Of a stretch of 64,000 bases of DNA, positions 50,100-62,267 are shown one piece after another. A model generated the notes under the pieces. That model was not told the origin of the DNA. It saw nothing but the letters and a program-made list of their open reading frames with translations, and did no database searches. Origin of the DNA: Welwitschia mirabilis. Taxonomy: Eukaryota > Gnetophyta > Gnetopsida > Welwitschiales. Every line of letters starts with the position of its first letter. Position 1 is the first letter of the stretch. Location of the stretch: positions 258,398,575 to 258,462,574 of the forward strand of contig JBOZIK010000001.1 of NCBI GenBank assembly GCA_051453625.1, written 5' to 3'. The translations under genes and the position numbers were made by a program.

Positions 50100-52782
50100 N
50101 NNNNNNNNNNNNNNNNNNNNNNNNNNNNNNNNNNNNNNNNNNNNNNNNNNNNNNNNNNNNNNNNNNNNNNNNNNNNNNNNNNNNNNNNNNNNNNNNNNNC
50201 GCACACATGCACACACACACAAAAAAAAAAAAGAAAAAAAAGAAAAACAAATCATATAGAGGTCTTTTAACAATATCTTTAAAGTACAAAGTATTACATG
50301 TATAAGTAAATATTATTTGAAAATAATGGAGATCATAATTACACCAACATTTATATATAATATTAGATATAGTAGTATAAAAAAACTAAAATATTTAATC
50401 AAGAATCCTTCATTCAATTAATATCAAGTTAAAGAAGCTATAAAAGGTAGTAAGAAATTAAACTCTCATAGCATGAACTAAATGAACTACAAACATATCC
50501 AATCTTTATTATTTTATTTTTAAAATAGCCAATCTTTATAGATTTATAAAAGATAAAAATCATGAATTGAGGGCATATATATCTAGAGAATATTATAGGT
50601 CTTGTTCCACTAAATTTAAATGAACAATTATCTTGAAATCTCAAAATCTTAACAACATTGTAAAGAAATACTTGATTTATTAGAAAGGATCTAATAAATA
50701 TAGAAATAAGTTAATTAAAAGTTTTATTACATTTTGAATTATGCTATAAGATGAAGCCATTAGGTTTAGGAGGTTTTCTATGGATATAATCATTAACGTA
50801 AGTATAGTATTCCATTGCATTATGGTGTATGCCCTATACTACATTTTAACGTAGGTCATTAGAAGGCACTCTAAAAATAGCAAGTAGTTGCATTACACTA
50901 GGATAGATGATGCACAGTATTCTATGTGTCATAGAAATTTTATTTTTAGGTAATGGTTTGTCTATTTTACTAGTCCATTGGTTTAACCTTTTAGTAGTAC
51001 TTTTGGAATAGATGTCCTTCAGTTGTATAGGTTTTTATATTATTACTAGACTAGTGAAGATTATGGAGGATGAGGAATAAAGAGTTTTACATCTTAATAA
51101 AATAGAACTTTAAAAAAACATAAATGCATCTCTTTGTGTTTATAGAGTGGATTCCACATTTAGAGACTCTATGCAATAGATTGTGTGAGATAGCAAGAGA
51201 AAAGTGGTATTCTAAAAGTGAGAGGTATTCATTCAAATTTTGAGGGTTATATTTAAGCTTTTACTTTAGTGATTTAATTTTTAATATAATTAAGGCTATA
51301 AAAATATTTCTAAAGCTTGATTAAAAATGACATTTGTTACTTTAGCTTCTATGGGAAATCTCATTTCCAGGTATAACATTGATCTTCTTTAGATTTTATC
51401 TTGTAGTTTATGTTCTGATGTTACTTTTCCCTTTTCATCTAATTATAGATTTCTCATTCCAATTAGCATAGTAAAAACATCAAAGATCCATAGCAAAAAT
51501 AGTTAAACAAGGAGAAGAACATAATAATGTGATAGAAAATAAAGGAAGGAAGAAGAAATAATGACCAAAATTATGGAAATACCTATAAGATGAACTTGGT
51601 GGTATGAAGGAGGATGAGATTTGAAAGCATCAGACATGCATCACAAATGTCTAAACTTAAAGAAAGATGATAATAGAGGGTTATAAACTTACAACACCTT
51701 CTAAGTGAAACCTCTAAGAAAAACATGATTGAATATCTCATGTGATGAATTGATCATCTATTTTACTGTAGTAGCCTTCTTATGTATTAAGTAAAAATTA
51801 GGGTCTTATAATTTAGGGCTTTATATATATTTTTTAAATAAGGATAATGCTTTAAATATCCTATCATTTTTTTATCATTTATAAACATAGAAGATCTTTC
51901 TAGATTCAAAGTCTTCATGTCTTAAAATCTTACTTTGTGAGAGAGCCCTATCTTCTATGTTTTCACTAGGTACTTAATCATTTATTCCACAAATATCCTC
52001 TTCCATATTAGAAACATAGAACACCCTAATGGAAGTCTCTTATTTAAATTCAACATTCTAAAGAAGAACATTAAAAAACTGTTAATGGATGTTAACATTA
52101 ATTTGAAATCTAGTTCATCTAAAGTTAAGGCTATAACTAATACCATTTTCAAAAGATTTAGGAAGGCTAGTTATGATGATGAGAGCATTGAACATGAATA
52201 AAATTCTAAAAATAAATATGTGTCAAATGATAAGGCTCTAGAAACAAGATCAACAAAAATGGGAATGTTCTCATCATTATGGAGACTAAATAATAATCTA
52301 TTAAAACCACCAGAGAAATATTTTTTTGAGTCTTCTGTTACTTTCATTACAAAGTAGAACATTTAAGAAAATGGTGAATAGATATTAAATATTAGTTAAG
52401 CCCATAGAAGATAGTACATTATGCCTTATTTCTGATTTTTACATTGCTTTCACATCCTAGAAAGTATCCACTATTTTATTTATAATTTATTGCATAGGAA
52501 TCTTAATTAATATTAGTGCATTTTTCTTCCTTAAATAAAGAAGAAAATAATGTATTTGTATTCATTTAAATGTTATAGTATCCTAGGTAGTTAATTGATG
52601 ATTATTCTTACTTTATAGTTACTATATTATCTTAAAATACCAAACAACAATTTCTAGACTACTAGATAGAAAACTAGTTCATGAAAATAGCATTCATATT
52701 GGCTAATTCACACAAGGGAGGTTAATCAATATAGAATAGTTGAACATTGTAATGGTTCAAACAAGAATTAAATCATTAACTT

Positions 52783-52794
<12 letters not shown>

Positions 52795-52813
<19 letters not shown>
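52795..52813 (+). repeat. (TA)n microsatellite
   Basis: About ten TA units in the 5' LTR of the inner X element. The other X copies have only TATATAGATA or ATATACAGATA at this place. Confidence 0.9.
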
Positions 52814-53130
52814 ACTAGATGTCAAGTAATTATGAACTTAGGGACTTTCCTAACCTGTATAATGAGGGATGTAATTATTTACAAAACACATGATTCATTG
52901 CTAGAGGATTAGTAACAATGTTTATACATTTTTATCTCACCTTAACATTTCTTAATTAGATATTATGATGGTAACTCTAAAAATACTATTTCCATCCAAG
53001 TAAACCATATGATTTACCCATACCATGTAAAAACTAGTTACATTATTTCCTCCATTTGATTATCTATGTCTATCTAAACCCATTCTTGGGTCAAGGATGT
53101 GTTTTACAAAAGCATAGTATTACAAATAAA

Positions 53131-53261
53131 TTATATCATATCATATCATATCATATCATATCATATCATATTATATTATACATTATATTATATTATATTA
53201 TATTATATTATATTATATTATATTATATTATATTATATTATGGTATATTATATTATATTAC
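53131..53261 (+). repeat. TATCA/TATTA pentanucleotide array in LTR X
   Basis: A block of CATAT units followed abruptly by a longer block of TATTA units. The same array occurs at 57210-57335 and 63176-63450. Confidence 0.92.
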
Positions 53262-54130
53262 ATGTGTATATATATATATGTCATATTATATCTTATATTA
53301 TAATATATTATATAATTTATAAATTATAGTATATTATATATATAAAATATCATATTATATGCATAATGTTATATTATTTTATATTAGGCTATCTCATATT
53401 TATAGTATTATGAGAATATATTATATAGGGGAAACATGTTTTATTCTTAAGAGTAGATTAAGGTTAGGAATAGATACATATTAGATATTATTGGTTATTG
53501 ACTACTAATCATGTTTCTTTCACTATAACTGATGTAGTTATAATATGCATAGTAAAGTTATAAAATGATGTATGTTTGACCACAGTCTCCAATGATCATG
53601 GTTGCTTTTAGTACTCTTTACATTTTTTAGGTATGTATGCCTAAACATAATTTCTTACATTTTCATGCATATGAGTTAAATATTTCAAGTAGTTACTTGT
53701 TATCTTATGCGTAGAATGATATAAGAATAGTGACTATTCTATGATGATCATCAAAATAATTAGGCATTAAATTAGTGATCTTAATCCTTTGACTTCTATT
53801 AAGCTATATTTATTAAGCCTAGATACTTAATTAGTGGCATAGGGCTATTCTCTCTGGCATTTGATATTTATGTATTATTAGATTTATTATGTTATGTTAT
53901 AAAAGGAGAACCTAATAGGTACCTTACTAAAATGGCATGTGTGTATATATGTTATGTATTTGCATCAATCATATTTTTGCATGATTTTATTAAAATAATA
54001 TTCTATTATGATATATATTTCCTACCATTGGCTCCCACCAAGATGTTATAATAAGACATCGAGGGGTCTCTTATGCTTGGTAATGGAGGATTACTAATGG
54101 ATATTTTGGCTAGGTGAACAAGGGATTAAC

Positions 54131-54134
<4 letters not shown>

Positions 54135-54182
<48 letters not shown>

Positions 54183-54191
54183 CGCGCGCGC
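54135..54191 (+). repeat. (TG)n(CG)n compound microsatellite
   Basis: About 21 TG units followed by CGCGCACGCGCGCGC. Alternating purine-pyrimidine DNA of this kind can adopt Z-form. It is one of the few CpG-rich spots outside the host gene. Confidence 0.95.
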
Positions 54192-54862
54192 AAACATATA
54201 CACCCATATATATGATTTATATTAATACACATATGAGTTGTTATCATTCATGCATTAAAATTTCTTAATAGGATTTAATGTTGTAACCTTAAGTGTTCTT
54301 GATTGGCTAGCCTCCATACTTTTACATATAGCTACTATGAATACATACATATATTCATGTGTGATATCTATTATTATTAGGTTAAATATTGAATTCTTAC
54401 ATTATTATTTACATCTTTGCATGCCTAATATTGTTACATGAGATTGATATAGATCATGTTGATCTAACTTATGCTTATTTGTATTGGTGGAGATTAGAAT
54501 AAGATCCAAGATAAAACTACATATGGTTTAAACTCCTCGAGATGAGGGTTACATAGGCATGGTTGCTTAGCTATTGGTGCAACTAACCACTTGACCACAA
54601 CCTACATACTTCTTTTATGTAACTAACTGAGATTTTTAATTAACCTTAAGAATGGTTGTGATATTAGTTAGGTGAGCTATCATCATATAGTTTTCCTAGC
54701 ATATAACTTATGGGTATCTAAGAGATAAGTCTCTCAATCATGACCTATTTAATCTACTATGATGTTTAATTATGTAATGTAAATTGATCCACTATAATGT
54801 AGTAAATTTATAAAAAAGAAAATTCATGCTTTTAGGTTCATCCCAAAAATTAGGTTATGGCA

Positions 54863-55048
54863 TTTTGGTATGAGAGCTTAGGTTTGAATCCATTACTTAG
54901 TCAACTCATTAATGATTTTATTAGAGTAAGAGTTGGCTTAAGGCTCAACTTTGGATCCATTACTTAAATAGTTAAGTAATGATTATTACTAAAGTAATAA
55001 TTGTCTTAAGTAGTTTTCAAGGACAAAAACTTTTTAAGGGAAAAAGAC
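54863..55048 (+). other. Internal region of the inner X element (186 bp): primer site, hairpins, purine tract
   Basis: Begins with a primer site TTTTGGTATGAGAGCTTAGG, similar beyond the usual 12 bases to the complement of the initiator-tRNA-Met 3' end, and ends with the purine tract AAGGGAAAAAGAC before TGTAATATCCTATGAG. Between them are two diverged direct repeats of period 67 (starts near 54883 and 54950) and two perfect 4-base-loop hairpins at 54959-54980 and 54982-55001. No coding capacity. Confidence 0.75.
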
Positions 55049-56201
55049 TGTAATATCCTATGAGNNNNNNNNNNNNNNNNNNNNNNNNNNNNNNNNNNNN
55101 NNNNNNNNNNNNNNNNNNNNNNNNNNNNNNNNNNNNNNNNNNNNNNNNNNNNNNNNNNNNNNNNGAATATTATGGAGGATGAGGAACAAAGAGTTTGACA
55201 TCTTAACAAAATAGAACTTTAAAAAACATAAATGCATCTCTTTATGTTTAAAGAGTGGATTCCACATTTAGAGACTCTATGCAATAGATTGTATGAGATA
55301 GTAAGAGCAAAGTGGTATTCTAAAACTGAGAGGTATCCATTCAAATTCCAAGGGTCATATTTAAGATTTTACTTTAGTGATTTAATTTTTAATATAATCA
55401 AGGCTATGAAAATCCTTCTAAATCTTGATTAAAAATGGCATTTGTTGCATTAGCGTCTATGGGAAATCTCATTTTCAGGTATAACACTGATCTTCTTTAG
55501 ATTTTATCTTGTAGTTTATGTTCGGATGTTACTTTTTCCTTTTCATCTAGTTATAGATTTCTCATTTCAATTAGCACAGTAAAAACATCAAAAATCCATA
55601 GCAAAAATAGTCAAACAAGGAGAAGAACATAATAATGTAATAGAAAATAAAGAAAGGAAGAAGAAATAATGACCAAAATTATGGCAATTCCTATAAGATG
55701 AACTTGGTGGTATGAAGGAGGACGAGATTTGAAAGCATCAGACATGCATCCCAAATGTCTAAACTTAAAGCAAGATGATAATAGAGGGTTATAAACTTGT
55801 AACACCTCCCAAGTGAAATGTATAAGGAAAATACAATTGAATATCTCATGTGATGAATTGATCATCTCTTTTAATGTATCATTCTATAGTAGCCTTCTTA
55901 TGTATTAAGTGAATATTAGGGTCTTATAATTTAGGGCTTTATATAGATTTATTTAAATAAGGATAATCCTTTAACTATTCTATCATTTTTTATCATTTAC
56001 AAACACAGAAGATCTTTCTAGATTCAAAGTCTTCATGTCTTGAAATCTCACTTTGTGAGAGAGCCCCATCTTCTATGTTTTCACTAAGTATTTAATCATT
56101 TATTCCACAAATATCCTCTTCCATATTAGAAACATAGAACCCCTTATGGAATTCTCTTATTTAAATTCAACATTCTAGAGAAGAACATCAAAAAACCGTT
56201 A

Positions 56202-56474
56202 ATGGATGTTAACATTGATTTGAAATCTGGTTCATCTAGAGTTAAGGCTATAACTAATGCCATTTTCAAAAGATCTAGGAAGGCTAGTTGTAATGAAGAG
56301 ATCATTAAACATGAATCAAATTCTAAAAATAAAGATGTATCAAATGCTAATGCTCTAGGAAGAAGGTCAAAAGAAATGGGAACGTTTTCATCATTATGGA
56401 GACTAAATGATAATCTCTTAAAACCACTAGAGAAATATTTTCTTGAGTCTTCTATTACTTCCATTGAAAAGTAG
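56202..56474 (+). other. Open frame of 90 codons inside LTR X
   Basis: Starts MDVNIDLKSGSS and ends SSITSIEK. The 5' LTR copy (52086-52358) keeps the same 90-codon length without indels but has one stop. The outer copy (47412-47546 plus 62268 onward) is frameshifted. Changes between the two inner copies are spread over all codon positions, so I see no sign of selection. No family recognised. Confidence 0.3.
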
Positions 56475-57209
56475 AACATTTAAAAAAATGGTGAATAGAT
56501 ATTAAATATTAGTTAATCCCATAGAAGATAGTACATTATGCCCTATTTCTGATTTTTACATTTCTTTCACATCCTAGAAAGTATCCACTATTTATTTATA
56601 ATTTATTGCATAGGAATCTTAATTAATATTAGCATCTTTTTTTTCTTTTAATTTATTTCTATTCATTTAAATGTTATAGTATCATATGTAGTTAATTGAT
56701 GTTTATTCTTACTTTATAGTTACTGTATTATCTTGAAATCCCAAACAACAATTTCAAGACTACTAGATAGAAAATAGCATTCATATTGGCTGATGCACAT
56801 AGGGGAGGTTAATCAATATAGAATAGTTGAACATTGTAATGCTTCAAATAAGAATTAAATCATTAACTTCATGTTAATTATATATAGATAACTAGATGTT
56901 AAGTAATTATGAACTTAGTAACTCTCACTAACTTGTACAATGAGGGATGTAATTATTTACAAAATACATGATTCATTGCTGGAGGATTACTAATAATGTT
57001 TATACATTGTTATCTCACTTTAACATTTCTTAATTAGACATTATGATGGTAACTCTAAAAATGCTATTTCCATCCAAGTAAACCATATTACTTACCCATA
57101 CCATGTAAAACCTAGTTACAATATTTCCTCCATTTGATTATCTATGTTTATCTAAAGCCACCCTTGGGTCAAGAATGTGTTTTACAAAAGCATAGTATTA
57201 CAAATAAAT

Positions 57210-57335
57210 TATATCATATCATATCATATCATATCATATTATATTATATTACACATTATATTATATTATATTATATTATATTATATTATGGTATATTATA
57301 TTATATTATATTATGGTATATTATATTATATTATA
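57210..57335 (+). repeat. TATCA/TATTA pentanucleotide array in the inner 3' LTR X
   Basis: Same two-block structure as 53131-53261, with several TATGG interruptions in the TATTA block. Confidence 0.92.
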
Positions 57336-57497
57336 TAGTACTATATTATATTGAATTTGTGTATATAGATATATGTGTGTGTGTGTGTGTGTGTGTGNNN
57401 NNNNNNNNNNNNNNNNNNNNNNNNNNNNNNNNNNNNNNNNNNNNNNNNNNNNNNNNNNNNNNNNNNNNNNNNNNNNNNNNNNNNNNNNNNNNNNNNN

Positions 57498-60110
57498 ATT
57501 AGATCATGTTAATTATGATCAGTTGAAAATTTTTATTCATAAAAACATCATGAAAGGAATTCCTAAGATAAATATAGAAAAACTAGACTTATGTGATGCA
57601 TGTCAAAATGGAAAATAAATTAGAACCTCTCATTAAAAAAAAAAATTTAAGCATTCACATATATGCCTTTATAGCTTATTCATATGGATCTAGTAGATCC
57701 TGTGTAAACTCGAAATCTAGGTAGAAAACATTACTTTCTCACTATGGTTGATGATTTCTCGAGATATACTTGGGTAGCATTTTTTTCAAACAAATCTGAA
57801 GCTTATAAACATTGTATAAAAATTTGCAACAAGATTCAAATCAAAAGGGGTATACCATAAAGAAAATAAGAAGTGATCATGGTGGTAAAATTAAAAATCA
57901 TTTCTTTAAAAAATATTGCATTAAAAATGGAATTGATCATTAGTTTTCAGCCCCAAGAACACCACAAAAAAATGGTATAGCTGAAAGAAAAAATAGAGTC
58001 CTTCAAGAAATGGCTTAAGCTATACTAAATGATAAGGAAGTTCTTAAATCCTTTTAGTCTGAGGAAGTTAGTAGAACATGCTATACTATTAATAACGTAT
58101 ATCTTAAACTGGTACTGATAAAACACCTTATGAGTTATAAAAAGGAAGACAACCAGATGTATCATACTTTAAAGTCCTTAGAAGTAAATGCTCTATGCTA
58201 AAAGAGAGAGAATAGTTGAGAAAATTAGAGTCGAAGGAAGATGAAGCTATCTTCTTGGGTTGCTTAACTAGAAGTAGAACCTATTGTGTTTTCAACAAAA
58301 GAAGCTTAATGATAGAAGAGTCAATAGATGTACAAATTGATGAGATTGACACAAGATTAAATTGTACAAATGAGGAGGAAATCATAACCACAAGTATTTT
58401 CACAACCAATGAAGTTTCTAGCAAAAGAAATGAAGTTCTAATAAAAGAAGGTATACTGAAAAAGCACAAACTTCTTAAAGATCATCCTTTAGAATTAATT
58501 ATTAGAGAAATTAATTCAAAAAAAAAATACAAGAGGTTCCATAAAAAATTTATATGCTCACATTTATTAGGTCTCAAAGATAAAACCCAAGAAATTTGAA
58601 GAAGCATAAATTCATGAGGAATGGATGATGAAAATTCAAGATGAGCTTCAAAAATTTAAACAAAATGATATTTGGAAGCTAGTAAAAAGAGCAAAAGATA
58701 AGACTGCCACTAGAACTTAATGAATCTTTAAAAAAAATTTGATAAATAAAACAATGTCATTAAAAACATAGAAAGATTAGTAGCTTAAGGATATGATGAA
58801 ATAGAAGGCATTAATGTAAGTTATACTTTTGCTCCCATTACAAGGCTAAATAGCATTAGAATTTTTTTGGCTTTTATAGCTTTTAAGAACTTCAAAGTAT
58901 ATCAAATGAATGCAAAAAGTGCTTTTCTAAATGGTAAATTAATTGAAAAAATCTATGTAGAACAACCATAAAGTTTTGGTGATTCTCATAAAATTAATCA
59001 CATATATAGACTTAAGAAAGAATTGTATTTATTAAAACAAGCACCACAAGCTTGGTATATAAAGCTAGCTACATTTTTATTTGAGAAACTATAGATAAAA
59101 CCTTATTTGTAAAGAATCTAAAAACAGATTTCATTATTATATAGATTTATGTAGATAATATTATCTTTGGTGCCTCCAATGAAAAGCTATCAAAAGAATT
59201 TGCAAATATCATCAATAAAATTTGAAATGAATATGCTTGATGAAGTTAAAATGTTTCTTAGACTTCAAATCAAGAAAACTAAAGATATAATATTTATTTC
59301 TTAATCCAAATATGCAAGAGATTTAATCAAATGATTTGGTTTAGGAAATGTAAAAACAACTGATACTCCTATGTCTATATCATGTAAAGTAAGTTTGGAT
59401 GAAAATGATAAATGAGTAGATTAAAAATTTACAAAAGTATAATCGATAATTTATTATATTTGACTATAAGTAGACTAGATATCATGTTTAGTATTAGAAC
59501 ATATGTAAGATATTAATACTAATAAAAAAAAAATCACATCTTCAAGTCATAAAAAGAATAAACAAGTATGTAAAGGATACATGTGATTATGGCTTATGGT
59601 ATTCCATTGAGACATCTTTCGAACTTGCAGGTTTTAGTAATGCAGACTAGGATGGGTGCAAAGATGATAGAAAAAGCACAATTGGAAATTAATTTTTTCT
59701 GGGTTCATGTCTAGTAGGATAGATAAGTAAGAAATAAAACTCTATTTCTCTCTCTATTATAGAAGCCAAATATATTATAGTAGGTAATTGTTGCACTCAC
59801 TTTTTATGGATGAAAGAAATATTAAAAGATTTTGGTATTAATTTTGAGTAAGTTCCTATTTTCTGTGATAACATAAGTGCTATTAATATATCAAAAAATA
59901 TGGTCCATCACTCAAGAATGAAGCATATTGACCTAAAACATCATTTCCTATGAGATTAAGTTGAAAAAAGACACATCTCTATGAATTTTATAACTTTAAA
60001 ATAGTAATTAGCAGATATTTTTACTAAACCCCTAAATTTTGATACTTTTCTTTGTCTAAAAAAGAACTGGGATTCTCTTACTATCCTATGGCTAATTGTA
60101 GGATGATTAA
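57498..60110 (+). pseudogene. E3 Ty1/copia pol pseudogene (integrase, reverse transcriptase, RNase H)
   Basis: GAG-pre-integrase: DHVNYDQLKI...CDACQNGK. Integrase retains all three catalytic acidic residues: Asp in HMD (57681-57689), Asp in RSDHGG (57875-57877) and Glu in NGIAERKNR (57983-57985). YFLTMVDDFSRYTW spans 57732-57773. A 127-codon open piece lies at 58216-58599. Reverse transcriptase has YQMNAKSAFLNGK and LKQAPQAWYIKL, and an active site YVDNIIFGAS (59148-59177) in which the second Asp of YVDD is Asn. RNase H remnants reach about 60000 (HSRMKHIDLKHHF). Multiple stops and frameshifts make it inactive. It is the continuation of 49068-50099 across the inner X element. Confidence 0.9.
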
Positions 60111-60702
60111 CTGAATCCTTTATTCAGTTAACTAAATGAGATCGATTGACTGTTTTACAACTTGGTGAACTAGATACTCTAGGTTCATAACTATCCCAGA
60201 AAAGTATACAATAGAAATTTATTATCTACTATTATTTTTTAAATAAACGTTTCTTCTCTCCTTTTTCATTGATATTAAAAGGAGGAGAATTAGTTGTTTG
60301 TTTATTAAATATTTGTAATATCTGCTTATGTATAATGAAATGCACATCTATATTTGTACAAAGTTGTGTTTCATTTGGTATCTTAAATCTATTTGTGCCT
60401 TTTTAAGTCATATATGCTAAATCTATTTTTTTATTTTAGTATTATATGTTCTTAACTTAAAAAGTTTAAAGTCTTCTAATATTGAAAATAAGCTATATGT
60501 GAGATCTGATTTAATGTTAAATAAGTTTACATGATTACTTTATGCTTATCATAAAGTTATTCCTTTTAAAATCTCAAATATGTATATTCAATTATTTCAT
60601 TTAAAACAAAAATTTAATTGTTCAAAATGCCTTAACTTGTTTTAAAAGGAATATTATTTTATTCTAATTTTTTATAATTAAGTATTGTTTACCATCAATA
60701 TC

Positions 60703-60714
60703 AAAAGGGGAGAT
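60703..60714 (+). promoter_or_regulatory. E3 polypurine tract
   Basis: AAAAGGGGAGAT directly upstream of the 3' LTR. A similar sequence, AAAAGGAGGAGAA near 60279-60291, lies about 420 bases upstream and may be a second, internal purine tract. Confidence 0.75.
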
Positions 60715-62267
60715 TATTGGATTATGTTTTGTTAATTAATGTCAAACTAATGTTTTCTGTATATCAAATTTTTTGTATCTTATGCAAAAGATGTTAAATT
60801 ACTTGCAGGTCAAAAGATGAAATCAAAAACATCAAATTAGAAGCACTAGAAACCTATCATTTTTTTTACCCTCTTGATGGGGTTGACCAAATTTTCAAGG
60901 AATCAACTATACGTGAAGAAGATAGAAAATAAACTGCATTCATAGGGATTGACCAGATTTTTTATGAGGTCAACCAGACTTATAACTTAAAAAACTAATG
61001 TCCTTAAACTGAATGAAAAGGGATCAACTGGACCTTTATAAGGTTGACTAGATTTGAGAACCTGATAAATGGTATACCTGGGCTTAATGATAAGGGATGG
61101 ATCGGACCTATGACGGGGTCAACTAGACCTGAGCACTGTGTAGCTAGTACACCTGAGCTAATCATCATGGGATCAACCGAACTCCTAAAGGAGTCGATCA
61201 AACTCAATGCTAAAAATTGGAAAGAATTTTATTAGGGAAAGTAGGTGGTCAAATGATATAGCGGATGACTAGATTGGGGTTGACAGACCTAGATGGGGTT
61301 GACTGGATAGGGAGTCATAAGAAATTAGGGAAACAAAATTTCTCACTCAGGCAACCTATGTAACTCACAGTACCATATGGGGTTAATCAGATTTTTGTGG
61401 AATCAACCAGACAGAATGGGATTAAACTTTTTTAAACATTATATATCCATTATGTAATCATTAGGTAGTCATTTTCTAGCCATTTATAGCTATTGCAAGT
61501 GCATTTCAAATGTAATAAACCCTAAAATCCTTCTAATATAAATGGCTAAGGCATAGATGACCAAAGAATTTTTTGGAACTATCTTAATTTAGGTGAATCT
61601 ATTCAATTTGAAGGATTAAGCATTGCAATTAGGTAACTTTCACTATTATATCTTAGCATCTATATTTCTGACTGAATAAGATCTTCTATTGGAATAATAT
61701 CTACATTTAAGATCATATTAAGAGCTTTATTTGTTTTACATCTATAGGAGAAGAGCTTCATTAAATTTACTAAATCAAGAACAAGTGATATCCATGCTAT
61801 AAAGGCATCACTACATCACTATCTTGATTTATAAAAGGTTGAGACTAAGCCTTGAAAAGTCTATTCAAAGGTTGAGACTAAGCCTTGAAAAATCCATTCA
61901 AAGGTTGAGACTAAGCCTAGAAAAGTCCATTTCTAAAGGTTATAGGTGAATCTGGAATACCTGGTGGAGTAATGAAGATCTGAGATCTAGCTTGGGAATA
62001 AGTTAATCGTTGAGAGTGGAATAGGGGATTTCTTGAACCACTATATATCTGGCTTGCATCAAATTAATATTTTTATGCTTCTAGTTATTGTTTTGTTTCT
62101 TCCATTATTTCTTATATCATGCACATTCTAGATTAGTTCTTTATTGTATGCAAGTTTTATTAAAGATTAAATTCATTTAGAATATTGTATTAAAATTTTT
62201 AAATAACCTATTCATCCCCTAAGGTTCTTGATCCTATTATATGTGTTAAAGGTTCTTGATCCTATTA
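60715..62267 (+). repeat. E3 3' LTR (1553 bp, with a 28-bp terminal duplication)
   Basis: Starts TATTGGATTATG (TG altered to TA) and ends CCTATTA. The last bases are tandemly duplicated: GGTTCTTGATCCTATTA at about 62223-62239 and again at 62251-62267, the first followed by TATGTGTTAA, a slightly changed copy of the flank. It is collinear with the 5' LTR throughout. Confidence 0.87.

Larger units (their letters stand above)
50200..54862 (+). repeat. Inner X element, 5' LTR (over 4.6 kb)
   Basis: Begins within the gap at 50100-50199, is first visible as a CA-rich tract, and ends TTATGGCA at 54862 directly before the primer-binding site. It is collinear with outer copy A/D and with 55165-57397. 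It contains a (TA)n tract at 52795-52813, the pentanucleotide array at 53131-53261 and (TG)n(CG)n at 54135-54191. No protein-coding domain was recognised. Confidence 0.82.
55049..57397 (+). repeat. Inner X element, 3' LTR (internally collapsed)
   Basis: Starts TGTAATATCCTATGAG, then a 100-N gap (55065-55164). After the gap the sequence resumes at a point equivalent to about 51056 in the 5' LTR, so at least about 0.85 kb is hidden. It continues collinear to a (TG)n tract at 57373-57397, where another 100-N gap (57398-57497) hides about 0.7 kb of LTR tail. E3 resumes after that gap. Confidence 0.8.
47547..62267 (+). mobile_element. Element E3: Ty1/copia retrotransposon inserted in LTR X and split by another X element
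   Basis: The 5' LTR starts TGTTAGATTATG at 47547 and the 3' LTR ends CCTATTA at 62267. Target duplications GATGT lie at 47542-47546 and 62268-62272. Other X copies give the empty site: AAAGATGTATCAAATG near 56333 and AAATATGTGTCAAATG near 52218. The internal region is broken at 50099/57498 by the inner X element. Before the break it has gag and a pre-integrase stretch. After it come integrase, reverse transcriptase, RNase H, purine tract and 3' LTR. The break separates text collinear with the uninterrupted E1 gag-pol near 22570-22860. Confidence 0.9.

Noticed and set aside
53056-53329. Frames rich in Tyr, Ile and Leu, repeated at 57134 and 63097
   Set aside because: Products of the TATCA/TATTA array. 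Apparent conservation comes from the shared LTR, not from coding.
54863-54890. tRNA-like sequence TGGTATGAGAGC and similar words at 14530, 19606, 20706 and 49053
   Set aside because: These are retroelement primer-binding sites complementary to the 3' end of initiator tRNA-Met. No cloverleaf follows, so they are not tRNA genes.
56144-56479. 111-codon minus-strand frame in LTR X
   Set aside because: It is antisense to the plus-strand 90-codon frame, shows no domain, and is broken in the other X copies.
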